Assembly (NCBI RefSeq): GCF_000375585.1
Contig: NZ_AQWP01000003.1
Location: 188,830 to 252,829 of the forward strand
Source of the DNA: Sinorhizobium meliloti 4H41
GTDB taxonomy: Bacteria; Pseudomonadota; Alphaproteobacteria; Rhizobiales; Rhizobiaceae
Length of the DNA: 64,000 nt
Direction of reading: 5' to 3'
In this document: one piece after another, positions 28,422 through 38,476 of the stretch
How the letters are laid out: each line of letters opens with the position of its first letter
Position numbering within the stretch: position 1 is the first letter of the stretch
Translations under genes and position numbers: made by a program
Notes under the pieces: generated by a model
The model's input: the letters and a program-made list of their open reading frames with translations, nothing else
What the model was told of the DNA's origin: nothing
Database searches by the model: none

Positions 28422-29480
28422 CTAGAGCCGGCCCGCCATGTCATCTTCCTTGTTCGCTGTCTCGGCCGGTGCCGGCGTGCTGCCGCGCCAGACGATTTCC
28501 GTGCCGAAAACCACCTTCTTGGCGACCTCTCGGCCCGAAAGGCGCTCCAGCAACAGGTCGACGGCGGTTTCGCCGATGAGCTCCGCCGGAATCTTCACCG
28601 TGGAAAGCGGCGGCCCGAGAAACTGCGCGACCGGAATGTCGTTGAAGCTCGCGACCGCGATATCCTCGGGAATCCTGAGCCCCATCTCGTGGATGGCCCT
28701 GTAGGCGCCCAGCGCCATATTGTCGTTGCAGGTGATGAGGATCTTCGGTGGATTGGGATTCGATAGCATCGCCCTGGCAAGCTTGTAGCCGCTGTCGGGC
28801 GTCATCGGCTCGACCATGCACAATTCCGGATCATAAAGCCCGGCCTTGGTCATCCAGTCGATATAGGTGCGGCAACGGCGCTCCGAATGGATGTTGTCGG
28901 GCCCGTAGAAAGCGTCGATCCAGCCGATGAAGCCGATGCGCCGGTAGCCCATGGCATGCACCGCCTCCAGGAGCCGGGTCATCGCCAGCGAGACGTCGCT
29001 GAGCACGGTGTCCTCCATGTCTCCGGCCGGTGCGTAATCGGCAAAGACGAGGTGGCGGCTGTGGCGGCGCAGCCATTCGAGCTCGTCGCCGTAATAGTGG
29101 CCGACGGCCACCACACCCGAGGCGCCCTCGAGGATCGTCGCTTCCGGAGGGTTGCCGGTGAGGAAGACCTTGACGACTTCGCTCTTCAGCGCCTGGCAGC
29201 GGCTTTCGATGCCGAGGCGAACACCGACATAGTAGGGATCGGCGAGTTCCTGGGCGGGGTCGAGGAAATGCACGAGCGCGATCTTCAGGCCGACGCCGAC
29301 GCCATGCGCTGCGGCGCGGCTGCGATTGCGCGGCGTCGCATAGTTGAGCGCCTCCGCCGTTTCGATGATCGCCTGGCGTTTCCTGTTCGAGATCGACAGC
29401 GTCGGGTCATAGTTGAGGACGCGTGAGACGGTTGCCGACGATACGCCGACGGCCGACGCGATTTCCTTGATTGTGACCAT
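28422..29480 (-). CDS. lacR: LacI-family repressor of the lactose operon
   Basis: A 352-residue LacI/GalR protein. Its HTH is VTIKEIASAVGVSSATVSRV (residues 2-21), then the hinge ALNYATPRNRSRAA and the effector domain; LITCNDNMALGAYRAIHEMG is the typical C-terminal subdomain segment. It ends 261 bp before lacE on the same strand, so it probably has its own promoter and represses lacEFGZK. Both promoters carry AGTAAATTTTTA. The symbol is by position and known rhizobial gene order; the inducer is presumably lactose or a product. Confidence 0.88.
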   Translation of the reverse strand: MVTIKEIASAVGVSSATVSRVLNYDPTLSISNRKRQAIIETAEALNYATPRNRSRAAAHGVGVGLKIALVHFLDPAQELADPYYVGVRLGIESRCQALKSEVVKVFLTGNPPEATILEGASGVVAVGHYYGDELEWLRRHSRHLVFADYAPAGDMEDTVLSDVSLAMTRLLEAVHAMGYRRIGFIGWIDAFYGPDNIHSERRCRTYIDWMTKAGLYDPELCMVEPMTPDSGYKLARAMLSNPNPPKILITCNDNMALGAYRAIHEMGLRIPEDIAVASFNDIPVAQFLGPPLSTVKIPAELIGETAVDLLLERLSGREVAKKVVFGTEIVWRGSTPAPAETANKEDDMAGRL

Positions 29481-29527
29481 TCGGTTCCGCCTGTCCTTCT
29501 GCCGTGCCGCGCTCGAGTATCCTGTTT

Positions 29528-29541
29528 AGTAAATTTTTATC
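29528..29541 (-). promoter_or_regulatory. Operator candidate upstream of lacR
   Basis: AGTAAATTTTTATC lies 48 bp upstream of the lacR start and shares its first 12 bases with the lacE operator at 28251. The right half-site is imperfect (TTTATC against TTTACT), consistent with weaker autoregulation. Confidence 0.55.
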
Positions 29542-29550
29542 GCGGCTTTT

Positions 29551-30492
29551 TCAATCGCAAGCCGCAGCCAAGGGGGGCACGGATTCGTTGGTCCTCGCAT
29601 TGCGGCCCGTGGCAGATACGCTCGCATACATGCCTGTGGTGCGGAATTCGGTCGGGCTCGCGCCGAAGACGCGGCGGAATACCTTGGCGAAGTAGTTGGG
29701 GTCCTCGAAGCCGGACAGGATGGCGACTTCCTTGACCGGCAGGTCCGCGGTCTTGGTCAGCAGCTTTACCGCCCTTTGCAGGCGCTTCTGCAGCACGAAT
29801 TCCGCCGGCGGCATGCCTTCGCTGGCGGCGAAGACTCGGGAGAAATGGGCGCGGCTCAGGCCCGAAATGCGCGCGAGCTCCTCGACCGGAAGGGGCTTGT
29901 CGAGATTGCTCAGAACATGATCGATCACGTGCTGCATCTTCCGGTATTCGTCACTGAGGACCGGATGCGATCCGAACACGTCGTCATAAAGCGCCATCGC
30001 CGCCTCATAGGCGATCGCCGAGGCGCTGCCCGGGGTGTCGCCACCGGCCATGAGGCGCAGGCTGCAGTCGGCAAGATGTTCGACGGTATCCGGCTGCAAC
30101 CTTATGATGGGACCGGTGACGGCGAGAATGGCGCGGTGGATCCTCAGCGCCTCCTCGCCGTTCATGGAGATCCAGAAGAACTCCCAGCGCCCGCCTTCCT
30201 CGAGCCAGTAGCGATGATTGTGGGGCACGAGCAGGAGCAGCGTCTCGCCCGGACGCACGCGGTGACTGCGGTTCTCATATCGCAGGTTGCCGGCCCCGCC
30301 GATCGTGTACTGCAGCACGGTGAACGGGGTTTGGCCGCGCTTGCGACCGTCCCAATCGTAGCTTGCATCGGTCCTGATCTCGTAGCCGGTGCTCGTCGGC
30401 ATGGTGTGCAGGCTCTGGCGTCCCCGCGGCAGTGAGACCGTCCGCATCGCGGGCCCCCGGGCGATCAGTTGCTGCAGCATAGAATTACCCAT
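29551..30492 (-). CDS. agpT: AraC-family activator of alpha-galactoside genes (AgpT-like)
   Basis: A 313-residue AraC/XylS regulator. It has an N-terminal cupin-type effector domain (about 30-170, YTIGGAGNLRYENRSHRVRP) and a C-terminal pair of HTH motifs (about 195-295; LPVEELARISGLSRAHFSRV, then LPVKEVAILSGFEDPNYFAK). It is divergent from agaL1 across a 184-bp promoter region. In S. meliloti an AraC-type activator, AgpT, controls agaL1/agpABCD, and the position here matches. Two possible starts (30492 and 30480) are both weakly supported. It lies upstream of lacR on the same strand, with 70 bp between. Confidence 0.88.
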   Translation of the reverse strand: MGNSMLQQLIARGPAMRTVSLPRGRQSLHTMPTSTGYEIRTDASYDWDGRKRGQTPFTVLQYTIGGAGNLRYENRSHRVRPGETLLLLVPHNHRYWLEEGGRWEFFWISMNGEEALRIHRAILAVTGPIIRLQPDTVEHLADCSLRLMAGGDTPGSASAIAYEAAMALYDDVFGSHPVLSDEYRKMQHVIDHVLSNLDKPLPVEELARISGLSRAHFSRVFAASEGMPPAEFVLQKRLQRAVKLLTKTADLPVKEVAILSGFEDPNYFAKVFRRVFGASPTEFRTTGMYASVSATGRNARTNESVPPLAAACD

Positions 30493-30676
30493 GAAAGCAC
30501 AATACCTCTCTAGTCGTGCATCCGATTATACACATAATGCCCCCAGATCGCGCAAGACATGCGGTTGCTACGGCGTTTGCCGAGGAGGGCACCGCTTCGC
30601 CGATCCAGGCCAGTTCAATGAATTGATTTTACCCTTTTAGCGCGAAGGTCGCAGTCTGAGGAGGAATAGCACGGCC

Positions 30677-32149
30677 ATGGCCAGCTTTAAGATCGCCATC
30701 ATCGGCGCCGGCAGCATCGGCTTCACCAAGAAGCTCTTCACCGACATTGTTTCCGTGCCGGAGCTCCGGGACGTCGAGTTCGCGTTGACGGATCTGAGCG
30801 AGCACAACCTCGCCATGATCAAGTCCATCCTCGACCGGATCGTCGAGGCGAACAAACTGCCCACGCGGGTAACCGCGACGATCGACCGCCGCAAGGCGCT
30901 GGAGGGCGCGCGCTACATCATCAGCTGCGTGCGCGTCGGCGGCCTCGAGGCCTATGCCGACGATATCCGCATACCGCTGAAATACGGCGTCGACCAATGC
31001 GTCGGCGACACGATCTGCGCCGGCGGCATTCTCTACGGTCAGCGCAACATTCCGGTGATCCTCGATTTCTGCACGGACATCCGCGAAGTGGCCGAGCCCG
31101 GCGCCAAGTTCCTCAACTATGCCAACCCGATGGCGATGAACACCTGGGCGGCGATCGAATACGGCAAGGTCGACACGGTCGGTCTCTGCCACGGCGTCCA
31201 GCACGGGGCCGAGCAGATCGCCGAGATCCTCGGCGCCGGGGAAGGCGAGCTCGACTACATCTGCTCCGGCATCAACCACCAGACATGGTTCGTCGATATC
31301 CGCCTCAACGGCCGCAAGGTCGGCAAGGACGAACTCGTCGCCGCCTTCGAGGCGCATCCCGTCTTTTCAAAGCAGGAGAAGCTTCGGATCGACGTGTTGA
31401 AGCGCTTCGGCGTCTATTCGACCGAAAGCAACGGACACCTGTCCGAATACCTGCCCTGGTATCGGAAGCGTCCGGACGAGATCTCCAGATGGATCGACAT
31501 GTCGGACTGGATCCATGGGGAAACCGGCGGGTATCTCCGCTATTCGACCGAGACCCGCAACTGGTTCGAGACCGAATATCCGCGCTTCCTCGAAGAGGCG
31601 GGCCGGCCGCTGGAAACGATCAGGCGCTCGAACGAACATGCGAGCCGCATCCTCGAAGCGCTGGAGACGGGTCGGGTCTATCGCGGCCACTTCAACGTCA
31701 AGAACAACGGCGTGATCACCAACCTTCCGGCGGATGCCATCATCGAATCGCCCGGCTTCGTTGATCGTTTCGGCATCAACATGGTGGCAGGCATCACATT
31801 GCCTGAGGCCTGTGCGGCCACCTGCATCTCGTCGGTCAACGTCCAGCGCATGTCCGTTCATGCGGCGATCACCGGCGACATCGATCTTCTGAAGCTCGCC
31901 GTGCTGCACGACCCGCTGGTCGGCGCCATCTGCACGCCGGAGGAAGTCTGGCAGATGGTCGACGAAATGGTCGTCGCGCAGGCCAGATGGCTGCCGCAAT
32001 ATGCCCATGCGATCGACGCTGCCAAGGAAAGGCTCGCCCGCGCCACGGTCGCCACCCGGGAGTGGAAGGGCGCCGCTCGGCGCGAAGTGCGCTCGATCGA
32101 GGAGATCCGCGCGGAGAAGGAAGCGGCGAAGCTGCGCGTGGCTGGGTAG
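30677..32149 (+). CDS. agaL1: Alpha-galactosidase, glycoside hydrolase family 4
   Basis: A 490-residue GH4 enzyme, NAD- and metal-dependent, which splits melibiose, raffinose and similar alpha-galactosides in the cytoplasm. Evidence: N-terminal Rossmann motif IAIIGAGSIGFTKKL, the NPMAMNTWA segment, the metal-binding motif C171-H172-GVQH, and GINHQTWF. It is longer than the usual 450 owing to a charged C-terminal tail (EIRAEKEAAKLRVAG). GAGGAA precedes the ATG at 30677. It is the first gene on the plus strand of the alpha-galactoside system and is paired with a second GH4 enzyme at 38477. Confidence 0.93.
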   Translation: MASFKIAIIGAGSIGFTKKLFTDIVSVPELRDVEFALTDLSEHNLAMIKSILDRIVEANKLPTRVTATIDRRKALEGARYIISCVRVGGLEAYADDIRIPLKYGVDQCVGDTICAGGILYGQRNIPVILDFCTDIREVAEPGAKFLNYANPMAMNTWAAIEYGKVDTVGLCHGVQHGAEQIAEILGAGEGELDYICSGINHQTWFVDIRLNGRKVGKDELVAAFEAHPVFSKQEKLRIDVLKRFGVYSTESNGHLSEYLPWYRKRPDEISRWIDMSDWIHGETGGYLRYSTETRNWFETEYPRFLEEAGRPLETIRRSNEHASRILEALETGRVYRGHFNVKNNGVITNLPADAIIESPGFVDRFGINMVAGITLPEACAATCISSVNVQRMSVHAAITGDIDLLKLAVLHDPLVGAICTPEEVWQMVDEMVVAQARWLPQYAHAIDAAKERLARATVATREWKGAARREVRSIEEIRAEKEAAKLRVAG

Positions 32150-32172
32150 AAGAGTGGCTACCTCTGCCCGAA

Positions 32173-32290
32173 TTGCCCCTCACCCTAACCCTCTCCCCGC
32201 AGGCGGGGAGAGGGGACTTCGGCGAGCGCTGCTAGTCCCCTTCTCCCCACTCGCGGGGAGAAGGTGGCCGGCAGGCCGGATGAGGGGCAA
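32173..32290. repeat. 118-bp rhizobial palindromic element with terminal inverted repeats
   Basis: Perfect terminal repeats TTGCCCCTCA (32173-32182) and TGAGGGGCAA (32281-32290) enclose two strong hairpins: CCTCTCCCCGC-AG-GCGGGGAGAGG (32190-32213) and CCTTCTCCCC-N6-GGGGAGAAGG (32239-32264). This is a REP-like element frequent between genes of rhizobia. It sits between agaL1 and agpA, which are on the same strand, so it could attenuate read-through or protect the agaL1 mRNA. The rest of the gap (32291-32437) shows no gene. Confidence 0.7.
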
Positions 32291-32437
32291 TCCCCCGGTC
32301 GGGGCGGATAGCAGGGCAAAGAGCCCGCAAATTGAGGTAATGCGCGAGGTCACCTGCGTGAGGAGACGCGAGTGCCACGAAGGAAGAGGAGCGCCGGCCG
32401 CCCCGGCCCGGCGAAGACAGGAGGGAGAACCTGGGAC

Positions 32438-34519
32438 ATGAAAACGCATCGACTGACTATGACCGCGAGCCTGCTGATCGGCATATCCGCCTTTGCCGTG
32501 CAGGCCTTCGCATCCGAGCCGACCGTGGTGCCGGAGCAGCCGCCCTTTCCGGCGCAGGGCAAGGTCACCTATGTGTCGCGCGATTCCATTCTCGAGTTCA
32601 AGGCGCTGCCGGAATACAGGGAGCCCGAATGGGTCACCGAGAAATTCGTCAAGGCCGGCAAGCTGCCGCCGGTGGCCGAGCGGCTTCCGAAGGAACCGAT
32701 GGTCTACAAGACCGGCAACATGCCCGACGGCATGGGCGTCTATGGCGATGTCATGCGCCACGTGATCGGCGGCCGGCCGGAAGGCTGGAATTACAGCGCA
32801 GGCCAGACTCAAGGGTGGGGCGGCATCGACATCGGCATGTTCGAGTGCCTGACGCGCACCGCGCCGCTCTTCCAGGTCGAGGCGGACGATATGGAGCCGC
32901 TGCCGAATCTCGCGAAAAGCTGGGATTGGTCGGAGGACGGACGCAAGCTGACCATGCATCTGATCGAAGGCGCGAAATGGTCGGACGGCGATCCCTTCGA
33001 CGCCGATGACGTTATGTTCTACTGGGAGGACAATGTCCTCGACTCGAGCGTTTCACCCTTGAACGGGGCGACGCCCGAAACGTTCGGCGAGGGCACGACC
33101 CTCAAGAAGATCGACCAGTATACGGTCGAATGGGCCTTCAAGGAGGCCTTCCCGCGCCAGCATCTTTTCGCAATGGCCTACGGTACCTTCTGCCCCGGCC
33201 CGTCGCATATCCTCAAGACCAAGCATCCGAAATATGCCGGCACGACCTACAACGAATACAAGAACGGCTTCCCCGCCGAATATATGAACCTTCCGGTGAT
33301 GGGTGCATGGGTGCCGGTCGCCTATCGTCCTGACGACATCATCGTGCTGCGCCGCAATCCCTATTACTGGAAGGTCGACGAAGCCGGCAATCAGCTCCCC
33401 TATCTGAACGAAGTCCATTACAAGCTGTCGACCTGGGCCGACCGCGACGTGCAGGCGATCGCGGGTTCGGGCGACATTTCGAACCTCGAACAGCCGGAAA
33501 ACTTCGTGGAATCGCTGAAGCGCGCCGCCAATGAGCGCGCGCCGGCGCGGCTTGCCTTCGGTCCGCGCGTCATCGGCTATAACATGCACATGAACTTCTC
33601 CGGCAATGGCTGGGGCGACCCGGACGAACGCGCGAAGGCGGTGCGAGAGCTCAACCGCAACCTGGACTTCCGCAAGGCCGTCACCATGGCGGTCGACCGC
33701 AAGAAGCTTGGCGAAGCCCTAGTGAAGGGTCCCTTCACGGCGATCTATCCGGGCGGGCTTTCCTCCGGCACGAGCTTCTACGACCGGAACTCCACCATCT
33801 ACTACCCCCACGATCTCGAAGGCGCCAAGGCGCTTCTCGAAAAGGTGGGGCTCAAGGACACGGACGGCAACGGCTTCGTCAATTTCCCGGCCGACAAGCT
33901 TGGCGGCCGCGACGTCGAAATCGTTCTGCTCGTCAATTCCGACTACAGCACCGACCGTAATCTTGCCGAAGGGATGGTCGGGCAGATGGAAAAGCTCGGG
34001 CTCCGGGTCGTCCTCAATGCACTCGACGGCAAGCAGCGGGACGCCGCCAATTATGCCGGCCGCTTCGACTGGATGATTCATCGCAACACGGCCGAATTTG
34101 CTTCCGTGGTGCAGAACACGCCTCAGCTCGCCCCGACCGGCCCGCGCACGAGCTGGCATCACCGCGCTCCGGAAGGCGGCGAAGTCGATGTCATGCCCCA
34201 CGAGCAGGAGCTCGTCGACATCGTCAACAAGTTCATCGCCAGCAACGACAATGACGAGCGAACGGAGCTGATGAAGCAATACCAGAAGGTAGCCACCACC
34301 AATGTCGATACCGTCGGCCTGACGGAGTATCCGGGCGCGCTGATCATCAACAAGCGCTTCTCGAACATTCCTCCGGGCGCGCCGATCTTCATGTTCAACT
34401 GGGCGGAAGACACGATCATCCGCGAACGGGTCTTCGTTGCCGCCGACAAGCAGGGCGACTACGAGCTCTATCCCGAGCAGCTTCCCGGCAAGCCGGGCGA
34501 AAGCGGCCCTATCAACTGA
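32438..34519 (+). CDS. agpA: Alpha-galactoside ABC transporter periplasmic binding protein AgpA
   Basis: A 693-residue family-5 (oligopeptide-type, SBP_bac_5) binding protein, larger than the usual 530. Residues 1-27 are the signal peptide (MKTHRLTMTASLLIGISAFA, cleavage after AFA). The start at 32438 follows GGAGGGAG; an open frame 22 codons further up lacks a ribosome site. The segment DMEPLPNLAKSWDWSEDGRK is a typical family motif. In S. meliloti AgpA binds melibiose, raffinose and other alpha-galactosides, an unusual use of a peptide-type transporter for sugars. It is the first gene of agpABCD, followed by a perfect hairpin and agpB. Confidence 0.92.
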   Translation: MKTHRLTMTASLLIGISAFAVQAFASEPTVVPEQPPFPAQGKVTYVSRDSILEFKALPEYREPEWVTEKFVKAGKLPPVAERLPKEPMVYKTGNMPDGMGVYGDVMRHVIGGRPEGWNYSAGQTQGWGGIDIGMFECLTRTAPLFQVEADDMEPLPNLAKSWDWSEDGRKLTMHLIEGAKWSDGDPFDADDVMFYWEDNVLDSSVSPLNGATPETFGEGTTLKKIDQYTVEWAFKEAFPRQHLFAMAYGTFCPGPSHILKTKHPKYAGTTYNEYKNGFPAEYMNLPVMGAWVPVAYRPDDIIVLRRNPYYWKVDEAGNQLPYLNEVHYKLSTWADRDVQAIAGSGDISNLEQPENFVESLKRAANERAPARLAFGPRVIGYNMHMNFSGNGWGDPDERAKAVRELNRNLDFRKAVTMAVDRKKLGEALVKGPFTAIYPGGLSSGTSFYDRNSTIYYPHDLEGAKALLEKVGLKDTDGNGFVNFPADKLGGRDVEIVLLVNSDYSTDRNLAEGMVGQMEKLGLRVVLNALDGKQRDAANYAGRFDWMIHRNTAEFASVVQNTPQLAPTGPRTSWHHRAPEGGEVDVMPHEQELVDIVNKFIASNDNDERTELMKQYQKVATTNVDTVGLTEYPGALIINKRFSNIPPGAPIFMFNWAEDTIIRERVFVAADKQGDYELYPEQLPGKPGESGPIN

Positions 34520-34533
34520 AGCTGAACCGCCTC

Positions 34534-34560
34534 CGCCGGCTCCGAGGAAAGGAGCCGGCG
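34534..34560 (+). terminator. Perfect hairpin between agpA and agpB
   Basis: CGCCGGCTCC-GAGGAAA-GGAGCCGGCG is a perfect 10-bp stem with a 7-nt loop, 14 bp after the agpA stop codon. It lacks a T-run, and agpB follows. It matches hairpins found after the binding-protein genes of the other three sugar transporters in the window. Confidence 0.6.
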
Positions 34561-34636
34561 AGGGTGCAAGCCCTTCACGCCGCCGCGAGCCGATGCAGGC
34601 ATGGCTCTCGCGGAACTCGAGACAGAAGGAAACGGC

Positions 34637-35650
34637 ATGTTCAGATTTCTGCTTGTCCGAATCGCCTCTGCCATTCCGGTGCTGCTCGTCCTGAGCGTGG
34701 TTACCTTCGGCATCATCCAGGCACCGCCGGGAGATTACAGCGACTACATCCGCTCGCAGCTCATCAATCAGGGCGGCGCTTCTTTCGAGGAGGCGGATGC
34801 CCAGGCGCAGGCCTACCGCAAGGAGCACGGCCTCGATAAGCCGCTGCCGATCCAGTACGTCGACTGGATAACGGGCATCGTGACGCGAGGCGATTTCGGC
34901 CACAGCCTCTACTACAACAAGCCCGTCGCTGACGTGGTCGGCGAGCGCCTGCCGCGAACGCTGGCGCTGGCGCTCGTCTGCCACATCCTGGCGTCGGTGA
35001 TCGGCATCGCCTTCGGCATCATCGCGGCGACGCGGCAATATTCCTGGATAGACAGCCTGCTTTCGACCGTATCGTTCCTCGGCATGACGGTGCCGCGCTT
35101 CCTCATGGCGCTGATCATCGTCTATATCCTCGTCTTTCATTTCAATGTGAGCGAGATCAACAGCTTCCATTCCGCCCGCTACGGCGGGGCGCCCTGGTCC
35201 TGGGACAAGTTCGTCGACCTGGTCAAACATGTCTGGCCGGTCGTGGCGATCGCCACCTTCGGCGGGCTCGCCTACAATATGCGGGTGATGCGGGGCAATC
35301 TCCTCGATACGTTGAACGCGCAATATGTCGAAACGGCACGCGCCAAGGGCCTGAGCGAGGGTGCGATCGTCATGCGCCATGCTGTGCCGAACGCTTTGCA
35401 CCCGCTGATCATGTACCAGGGCGTCGTGCTTCCCTACATGCTGACCGGCGAGATCGAGACGGCGATCATCTTCGCGCTGCCGACCGTCGGGCCGGCGATC
35501 GTCGGTTCCATGTGGGTGGGCGACGTCTATGTGACGGCGACATTCATGCTGGTCCTCTCCGCAACGCTGATCGTCGGCAACATCATCGCCGACATGATGC
35601 TCGCCGCGCTCGATCCGCGCGTGCGCATGGGAGGGGGGGTATACGCATGA
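34637..35650 (+). CDS. agpB: Alpha-galactoside ABC transporter permease AgpB (DppB type)
   Basis: A 337-residue DppB/OppB-type permease with about 6 membrane helices. N-terminal MFRFLLVRIASAIPVLLVLS and the EAA loop around EGAIVMRHAVPNALHPLI are typical. The start at 34637 has AGAAGGAAAC before it; an upstream in-frame ATG at 34601 has no family similarity. It ends overlapping agpC by ATGA. A large periplasmic insertion (NSFHSARYGGAPWSWDKFVD) is present, as in family members acting on larger substrates. Confidence 0.92.
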   Translation: MFRFLLVRIASAIPVLLVLSVVTFGIIQAPPGDYSDYIRSQLINQGGASFEEADAQAQAYRKEHGLDKPLPIQYVDWITGIVTRGDFGHSLYYNKPVADVVGERLPRTLALALVCHILASVIGIAFGIIAATRQYSWIDSLLSTVSFLGMTVPRFLMALIIVYILVFHFNVSEINSFHSARYGGAPWSWDKFVDLVKHVWPVVAIATFGGLAYNMRVMRGNLLDTLNAQYVETARAKGLSEGAIVMRHAVPNALHPLIMYQGVVLPYMLTGEIETAIIFALPTVGPAIVGSMWVGDVYVTATFMLVLSATLIVGNIIADMMLAALDPRVRMGGGVYA

Positions 35651-36774
35651 CCGTCGAAGCCGAAGGAACTCTTCCGGTGGCGATCGAGCCCGGGGAAAAA
35701 CACCACCACGAGAGCTACTCCGCCCTCGTCTGGCGGCGGCTGAAGCGTTCGTGGACCGGCCTGCTTGGCCTTGTCCTCGTCTGCCTCCTGATCCTGATGG
35801 CGGTCTTCGCCGAGTTCCTGTCGCCCGTCGATCCGAAGGCGACGGATGTGGCCTTCGCGCAGCCGCAGACGATCAGCTTCCGGGACAAGGAGGGCAATTT
35901 CGTCTTTCCGCCGAGGAGCTATCCGGTGCGGGAGACGGAGGAGCTCGATCCGGTCACCTTCCAGCCGATCATCGGACCGGATTACGACAACCCGCAGGTC
36001 CTCGGCTTCTTCGTCAAGGGCGCACCCTACAGGCTCTTCGGGCTGATCCCCGCCGAGCGGCATCTGTTCGGCGCCGTCGACGGTACGCCGGTGCATCTGC
36101 TCGGCACCGACAAATTCGGCCGCGACGTGCTGTCCCGCATCCTCTACGGCTCGCGCATCTCGCTGATGATTGCCCTCACCGTCGTCTTCATCGTCACCGT
36201 GGTCGGGACGACCGTCGGCATGGTGTCCGGCTATTTCGGCGGGCGCTTCGATGCCTGGGTGCAGCGTTTCGTCGAGCTGGTGCTCGCCTTCCCGCAATTG
36301 CCGCTCTATCTGGCGCTCGCCTCGCTGATCCCGGTCACCGCGCCGACCAATGTCTTTCTCGCCTTCGTCATCATCGTGATGTCCGCGCTCGGCTGGGCGC
36401 AGATGTCGCGCGAGGTGCGCGGCAAGACCCTGGCGCTTGCCCGGATCGAATATGTGCGGGCGGCGATCGCCATCGGCGCCACGGACCGGCGCATCATATT
36501 CCAGCACATCTTCCCGAATGTGATGAGCCACGTCATCGTCGCGGTGACGCTCGCCATCCCGCAGGTGGTGCTGCTCGAATCGTTCCTCGGCTTCCTCGGC
36601 TTTGCGGTCAAGCCGCCGCTGATCTCCTGGGGCCTGATGCTGCAGGACACGGCGAATTATTCCGCGATCGGTTCCTATCCCTGGATCCTCTCGCCCGTCG
36701 CCTTCGTGCTCGTCACCGTTTTCGCCTTCAATGCGCTGGGGGACGGCCTGCGCGACGCAATCGACCCCTATTGA
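35647..36774 (+). CDS. agpC: Alpha-galactoside ABC transporter permease AgpC (DppC type)
   Basis: A 375-residue DppC/OppC-type permease. It has a cytoplasmic N-terminus with a His run (EKHHHESYSALVW), one helix, a periplasmic domain with HLLGTDKFGRDVLSRILYGS (the hallmark GTD.GRD motif), then the transporter helices with the EAA loop (REVRGKTLALARIEYVRAAI). The start at 35647 overlaps the agpB stop. It is longer than most DppC (about 300) because of the periplasmic domain (residues 60-150). Confidence 0.92.
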   Translation: MTVEAEGTLPVAIEPGEKHHHESYSALVWRRLKRSWTGLLGLVLVCLLILMAVFAEFLSPVDPKATDVAFAQPQTISFRDKEGNFVFPPRSYPVRETEELDPVTFQPIIGPDYDNPQVLGFFVKGAPYRLFGLIPAERHLFGAVDGTPVHLLGTDKFGRDVLSRILYGSRISLMIALTVVFIVTVVGTTVGMVSGYFGGRFDAWVQRFVELVLAFPQLPLYLALASLIPVTAPTNVFLAFVIIVMSALGWAQMSREVRGKTLALARIEYVRAAIAIGATDRRIIFQHIFPNVMSHVIVAVTLAIPQVVLLESFLGFLGFAVKPPLISWGLMLQDTANYSAIGSYPWILSPVAFVLVTVFAFNALGDGLRDAIDPY

Positions 36775-36785
36775 GGAGCATGCCG

Positions 36786-38456
<1,671 letters not shown>

Positions 38457-38476
38457 ATTCAAACAGAGGCTATCCC

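Noticed and set aside
30615-30626. Palindrome TCAAT-GA-ATTGA before agaL1
   Set aside because: Only 5-bp arms and no second copy; AraC-type activators usually bind direct repeats, so it is probably chance.
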